This document shows positions 34,056 to 37,506 of a stretch of DNA of 37,506 nucleotides, piece by piece; position 1 is the first letter of the stretch; the number at the start of each line of letters is the position of its first letter. This DNA comes from an uncultured Lachnospiraceae bacterium. GTDB lineage: Bacteria; Bacillota; Clostridia; Lachnospirales; Lachnospiraceae. The translations under genes and the position numbers were made by a program. The notes under the pieces were generated by a model, which worked only from the letters and a program-made list of their open reading frames with translations, ran no database searches and was not told where the DNA came from. The stretch is taken from assembly GCA_949879775.1 (NCBI GenBank), contig CATLBW010000011.1, forward strand, positions 1 to 37,506, written 5' to 3'.

Positions 34056-35105
34056 TCACCCAATATAGCCCGCGAACAAAAATGCAAAGATATAGGAGGA
34101 AGCCGCCACGCACGCCCAGGTAATCCCGCCCAGCGCAATGGGCTTCAATCCCTTGGAAAATACGTCCTTAAACTTAATTTTAAATCCTACCCCAGCCAGC
34201 GCGGAGGCAAATAAGAACTTGCTTGCCGTCGTCAAAAGGCTGATTCCTTTGTCTGTGAAAACACCAAATGTATTCAGTCCGGCCATCACCACAAACCAGA
34301 GGATAAACATCGGGAATGTTTTCTTCACTACCATGAAAATACTGTCGTTGCTGCCTACTTCGCCGCTCTTTTTCGCGTCGCGTGCCATCAGCACCGTCCA
34401 CACAACCGCCACAAAAATCAACATCGTCGTGCGCACCAGCTTTACATTCAAGGCGCCGTTAAAATCAGGGTTGCCGATCATCGCCTGGAACGTCGCCTGC
34501 GCCCCGGCAACAGAAGAGGTATCGTTAATTGCCGTTCCGGCAACAAATGCAAATTGGTTATCCGTAAACCCGATTGCCGGCGCAATATACGGATATGAAA
34601 ATGCTGAAATCGTGTCAAACAAAAAGATTGCCGCCATGCCAAATGCTATCTCTGCATCCGTCGCTTTGATAATACGGCTCAATGTGGCAATAGCTGTACC
34701 GCCGCAGATACAAGTTCCCCCGCCCACCAGGACGGATGTGTTTTTTGTCACGCCGATTTTCCTGCCGACCAAAAGCGCAACTGCAAACGATAGGCAGATA
34801 TTGAATAAAATCAACGGCAGCGCTTTCACGCCTGTGCCAAGGATGGAGGCAAAGCTTAACGTGCCGCCCGTCAAAATAATGCCCCAGTTCAAAAACTGTT
34901 TGCTGCTGTATGTGGTCCCTTCTTTAAAGTCTTTGTCCAGCGTCGGCATGATATTGCAGATAATCATGGAGACAAGCAGCGCCACCATAGGGCCGCCCAT
35001 TACGACGCGCCCAAACAAGGAAGACTGCAAATCTGTTGATTTTGTGGCTAAAAAGCCAATCAAAAGGCACAAAAGAATCGCGCCATATTTTTTCTTAGAA
35101 TCCAT
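34056..35105 (-). CDS. YeiH-family putative sulfate/anion exporter
   Basis: This 349-residue membrane protein belongs to the conserved YeiH family, often annotated as putative sulfate exporter. It has about ten membrane segments and the family motif GGGTCICGGTAIA (128-140), plus TAINDTSSVAGAQATF. I chose the ATG at 35105, with GGGAGA five bases ahead; an in-frame GTG at 35147 is inside an intergenic stem and lacks a ribosome binding site. It follows the sulfite reductase-like gene by 109 bp on the same strand. That context fits export of sulfite, sulfate or another oxyanion linked to sulfur metabolism. The true substrate is unknown. Confidence 0.85.
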   Translation of the reverse strand: MDSKKKYGAILLCLLIGFLATKSTDLQSSLFGRVVMGGPMVALLVSMIICNIMPTLDKDFKEGTTYSSKQFLNWGIILTGGTLSFASILGTGVKALPLILFNICLSFAVALLVGRKIGVTKNTSVLVGGGTCICGGTAIATLSRIIKATDAEIAFGMAAIFLFDTISAFSYPYIAPAIGFTDNQFAFVAGTAINDTSSVAGAQATFQAMIGNPDFNGALNVKLVRTTMLIFVAVVWTVLMARDAKKSGEVGSNDSIFMVVKKTFPMFILWFVVMAGLNTFGVFTDKGISLLTTASKFLFASALAGVGFKIKFKDVFSKGLKPIALGGITWACVAASSYIFAFLFAGYIG

Positions 35106-35137
35106 AAATTTCTCCCTATTCTTTTTATTCTCAAGCA

Positions 35138-35193
35138 ATGCACCCACAAGGTCCTTAGAAAACAGCCGTATGAAGCGCCCTGTGGGTATGCAT
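35138..35193 (-). other. intercistronic stem in the sulfur cluster
   Basis: ACCCACA (35142-35148) pairs with TGTGGGT (35181-35187). ATGC (35138-35141) pairs with GCAT (35190-35193) across a two-base bulge. The loop is 32 bases. There is no U-run, so it may adjust expression between the sulfite reductase-like and YeiH-type genes. Confidence 0.35.
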
Positions 35194-35214
35194 GGCTATT
35201 TGTCGAATGCCGCA

Positions 35215-36165
35215 TTAACAGGTTGCGCCGCCCACCAGATGGAGCTGTGCGTCTAAGATTTCCTGCTTTCTGTCTAAAATATCGTTGGACAAGAGCTGCT
35301 TTTCCACTTCCTCAAAGCCAATCCTCGCAATCGTATCAGCAAAACGCTCCCCTGTCTTGCCCTGCTCGCGGAAGAATAAAATCGCTTTCTCCACCGTGTC
35401 AAGCATCTCATCTTCTGACGTAAAAATCTTCGACAACGGCTGTCCATGCGCTACCTTCTTGCCCCATCTGCCACCGATGTAAATGCGGAATGCTGGGGTC
35501 CCTTCTTCAATAACGTCAAATGGACATTGCTCAACGCAGCGTCCGCAGTTATTACAGGTATCCTTGTCAATCTCAATGATACCATCTTCCAGTTTTGCAG
35601 CTCCCATCGGGCAGGAAGTCTCCACCTGGCACTTCTTACAGCCATTGCACATATCTTCATCGACTACCGGGACAAGCTGCCCCACAATGCCAAGGTCATT
35701 CAGGTCCGGCTTTACACAATTGTTGGGACATCCGCCCGTGGCAATTTTAAATTTGTGCGGCAGCCGCACCGTGCGGTAGCCTTTGTAGAAGCGCTCATGT
35801 ATCTTCTCTGACAATGCGAACGTATCGTACAGCCCATACTGGCAGGTCGTCCCTTTACAAGATACGACCGGACGTACTAAAGAACCCGTCCCTCCAGTCT
35901 CAAGCCCTGCTTTTGCGATATACGCGCGGAACGGCTCAATATTGTCAAAGTGAATCCCACGCACCTCCACCGTAAGGCGCGTTGTAAATTCCACATCGCC
36001 ATTGCCAAACTTTTCTGCCGCCTCAGCAATCACTTTCGTCTGCTCTGACGTAATTTTTCCATTAACCGTAATGATACGTCCATTGAACAAATCCGTTCCC
36101 TTATTGTTTAGGAAACCCAGCGCCTTTACTCTTTTGATCTCGTCCGGTTTAATTGTACAGCCCAT
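35215..36165 (-). CDS. AsrC-like siroheme sulfite/nitrite reductase with two [4Fe-4S] clusters
   Basis: This 316-residue reductase has the siroheme/[4Fe-4S] ligand pattern Cys103, Cys108, Cys146 and Cys150 (CKGTTC and GGCPNNC). A ferredoxin-like insert follows with Cys173, 176, 179, 185 and Cys204, 207, 210, 214 (CNGCKKC..., [12 protein letters not shown]). This is the architecture of the anaerobic sulfite reductase subunit AsrC, which reduces sulfite to sulfide in anaerobes. The partner subunits AsrA and AsrB, which bring electrons, are not next to it. I chose the ATG at 36165 with AAAGGAG upstream; the ATG at 36183 is less likely. It shares strand with the disulfide reductase-rhodanese and the YeiH-type gene. 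Confidence 0.85.
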   Translation of the reverse strand: MGCTIKPDEIKRVKALGFLNNKGTDLFNGRIITVNGKITSEQTKVIAEAAEKFGNGDVEFTTRLTVEVRGIHFDNIEPFRAYIAKAGLETGGTGSLVRPVVSCKGTTCQYGLYDTFALSEKIHERFYKGYRTVRLPHKFKIATGGCPNNCVKPDLNDLGIVGQLVPVVDEDMCNGCKKCQVETSCPMGAAKLEDGIIEIDKDTCNNCGRCVEQCPFDVIEEGTPAFRIYIGGRWGKKVAHGQPLSKIFTSEDEMLDTVEKAILFFREQGKTGERFADTIARIGFEEVEKQLLSNDILDRKQEILDAQLHLVGGATC

Positions 36166-36228
36166 AATTTTTTCTCCTTTCATTCGCTTACGGCACGAGA
36201 CTCTACGCGTCCCCTGCCTGTTGGTAAT

Positions 36229-36345
36229 GTCACGCCCGGCTTTGCCGGACCTGACCTATCGGTCGACGCATTATATGTCGTGCTTTGCACGAGGCGTCTC
36301 CCTCTCGTCGGAAGGCATTCCAGAAATGCTTCGCATTTGCCTTCC
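36229..36345. repeat. three consecutive nested hairpins in the sulfur cluster spacer
   Basis: The 189-bp spacer before the sulfite reductase-like gene holds three stems: GTCA...TGAC around CCGGC-TTT-GCCGG (36229-36255); GACGC...GCGTC around CGTGC-TTT-GCACG (36265-36298); and GGAAGGC...GCCTTCC around AAATGC-TTC-GCATTT (36310-36345). No U-run follows. They may be a structured mRNA leader or a mobile repeat of the host. Confidence 0.5.
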
Positions 36346-36354
36346 TCCTCTTTC

Positions 36355-37506
36355 CTATAATTCTACATCATTAAAGGCAATGCCGCCCTCAAGCACTTTC
36401 GTTTGTTTGTATCCGTAGAACTTCAGGCGGTTCTGAAGCAAATACGCACGCTTGCCTTTGTTGCACACGAGAAGTATCTTCTCCTGCGGGTCCAGCCCGT
36501 CCACAGGGCCTTCCACTGTCGTCAGCTCCACATAAGGCGCTCCTTCAATCGACGGCTGCAGGCAGGCGTCAACCACTTTATAGCCTTCTGCCGCACCCTG
36601 CGCATATTCCGCTGGGGTAAATGTCTCAAATTTGCCGTTAATCTTGTTCATCAGCACGTTTAATGTGTGCTCAAACGGATGAATCGCTGTGGAAAACGGC
36701 GGCGCATAGGCAAGGTCCATATCGGCAAGGTCGGTAAGCGTGCCTTTTAACATAATGCCCGTAACCGCAATGTCCACCACCTTGTCTACCGCGCCCGCGC
36801 CAATCACCTGTACGCCCAACAGGCGCAGCGACGCTTTATCTGCAATCATCTTGATTACAAATGTGCCTGCACCCGGATAGTAATGCGCTTTGTCATCCAC
36901 AACTGTAACCACGCTGACCGCATCAAAGCCTTCGGCGGCCGCCTGTGCTTCTGTCAAGCCAGTCCTGCCCACGTTCATCCCTGGCAGCTTGCATACGGCT
37001 GTCCCCAGCGCGCCCCGGTAATTAAGGTCTGCGCCCATCATATTCTGGGCAATCAGCCGTCCAGCAATATTAGCTGTAGAGCCCATTGGGGACCAAGCCG
37101 CTTTTTCCGTCAAAGCGTTATGTATCATCGCGCAGTCGCCCGCTGCATAGATGTCGGGCAGGTTCGTCTCTCCCTTCGCATTTGTAAGGATCGTCCCCTT
37201 GAACATTTCAATCCCGCTTCCCTCCAAAAATGCTGTATTGGGACGGATGCCCGCGCTTAACACGACAAGGTCCGCCTTGTATGCGCGCTTGCTTGTGATG
37301 ACTTTTTCCACTTTGCCGTCACCCTCGATTCCGGTTACGGCAACGCCTGTCACTACAGGTATGCCGCTCTCCTGCAGCTTTCCCTCCACATATTCCGCCA
37401 TCTCCGCGTCAAAGCCCGGGAGAGCATGCTCGGCCATGTCAAGGACAAACGGGCGGATGCCCTGCAATTTCAAGTTTTCCGCTATCTCAAGTCCGATGTA
37501 GCCTGC
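36355..37506 (-). CDS. FAD-dependent CoA-disulfide reductase-rhodanese fusion, 5' end outside window
   Basis: The gene runs off the right edge. The 383 visible residues lack the N-terminal FAD-binding region and begin inside AGYIGLEIAENL, the NAD-binding fold. Flavoprotein motifs include LVVLSAGIRPN and IYAAGDCA, and the dimerisation domain holds LAYAPPFSTAIHP. The C-terminal domain, ending near LEGGIAFNDVEL, is a rhodanese-like fold with a possible active-site Cys in LLVCNKGKRAY. This arrangement is that of CoA-disulfide/polysulfide reductase fusions, which handle sulfane sulfur. It precedes the AsrC-like gene by 189 bp, supporting a role in sulfur reduction or detoxification. A Leu codon (TTG) at 37473 is internal and is not the start. 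Confidence 0.85.
   Translation of the reverse strand, partial: AGYIGLEIAENLKLQGIRPFVLDMAEHALPGFDAEMAEYVEGKLQESGIPVVTGVAVTGIEGDGKVEKVITSKRAYKADLVVLSAGIRPNTAFLEGSGIEMFKGTILTNAKGETNLPDIYAAGDCAMIHNALTEKAAWSPMGSTANIAGRLIAQNMMGADLNYRGALGTAVCKLPGMNVGRTGLTEAQAAAEGFDAVSVVTVVDDKAHYYPGAGTFVIKMIADKASLRLLGVQVIGAGAVDKVVDIAVTGIMLKGTLTDLADMDLAYAPPFSTAIHPFEHTLNVLMNKINGKFETFTPAEYAQGAAEGYKVVDACLQPSIEGAPYVELTTVEGPVDGLDPQEKILLVCNKGKRAYLLQNRLKFYGYKQTKVLEGGIAFNDVEL

Overview
The window looks like chromosome from an anaerobic Firmicute, most likely Lachnospiraceae or a close relative (Clostridia). This is inferred from Clostridia-type protein families (DUF4321, BlaI/M56 pair, OmpR-type two-component system beside an ABC cluster, AsrC-like sulfite reductase), AGGAGG-type ribosome binding sites, mid-range GC and intergenic spaces rich in short hairpins. 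I saw no rRNA, tRNA, CRISPR array, transposase or phage gene. Most genes lie on the minus strand; only the two-component system and a zinc-dependent phospholipase C-like gene are on plus.

Left part, 1-11.9 kb: a DUF4321 membrane protein with its own terminator; a large nested palindrome (537-759); a BlaI-type repressor with an M56 (BlaR1-like) metallopeptidase, behind a near-consensus promoter whose -10 overlaps a 10-bp palindrome; and three tandem paralogous ~1,020-residue FtsX/MacB-type ABC permeases behind a near-consensus promoter at 11824-11852. No ABC ATPase accompanies them.

Centre, 11.9-26.4 kb: a probable long minus-strand operon. It starts with four tandem paralogous ~760-810-residue lipoproteins, each a propeller-like domain fused to a family-1-type solute-binding domain. 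MalF- and MalG-type permeases follow, then a HlyD/MacA-type adaptor with a low-complexity insert, a short MacB-topology permease, and a 40-residue microprotein before a strong terminator. Importer and exporter parts share one operon and again no ATPase is present. Facing it on plus is an OmpR-type response regulator and histidine kinase. The space between them has two outward-facing pairs of TTAGAG-type direct repeats with an 11-bp period, each six bases from a -10-like box. A degenerate copy of this whole arrangement lies between the first and second lipoprotein genes, so the regulator probably drives both strands and an internal promoter, and the lipoproteins probably multiplied by duplication that carried the regulatory region along.

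Right part, 28.5-37.5 kb: a SNF2-family helicase without the usual SWIM zinc finger; a second microprotein paralogous to the first; a zinc-dependent phospholipase C-like protein; a D-2-hydroxyacid dehydrogenase; and a sulfur-related minus-strand cluster (FAD-dependent disulfide reductase-rhodanese fusion cut by the window edge, siroheme sulfite reductase-like protein, YeiH-type anion exporter).

The most novel-looking feature is the centre: a two-component-regulated, ATPase-less operon mixing amplified propeller/solute-binding lipoproteins, sugar-type permeases and a MacA/MacB-like pair, next to three giant FtsX permeases. All functional links are inference from gene order and motifs.
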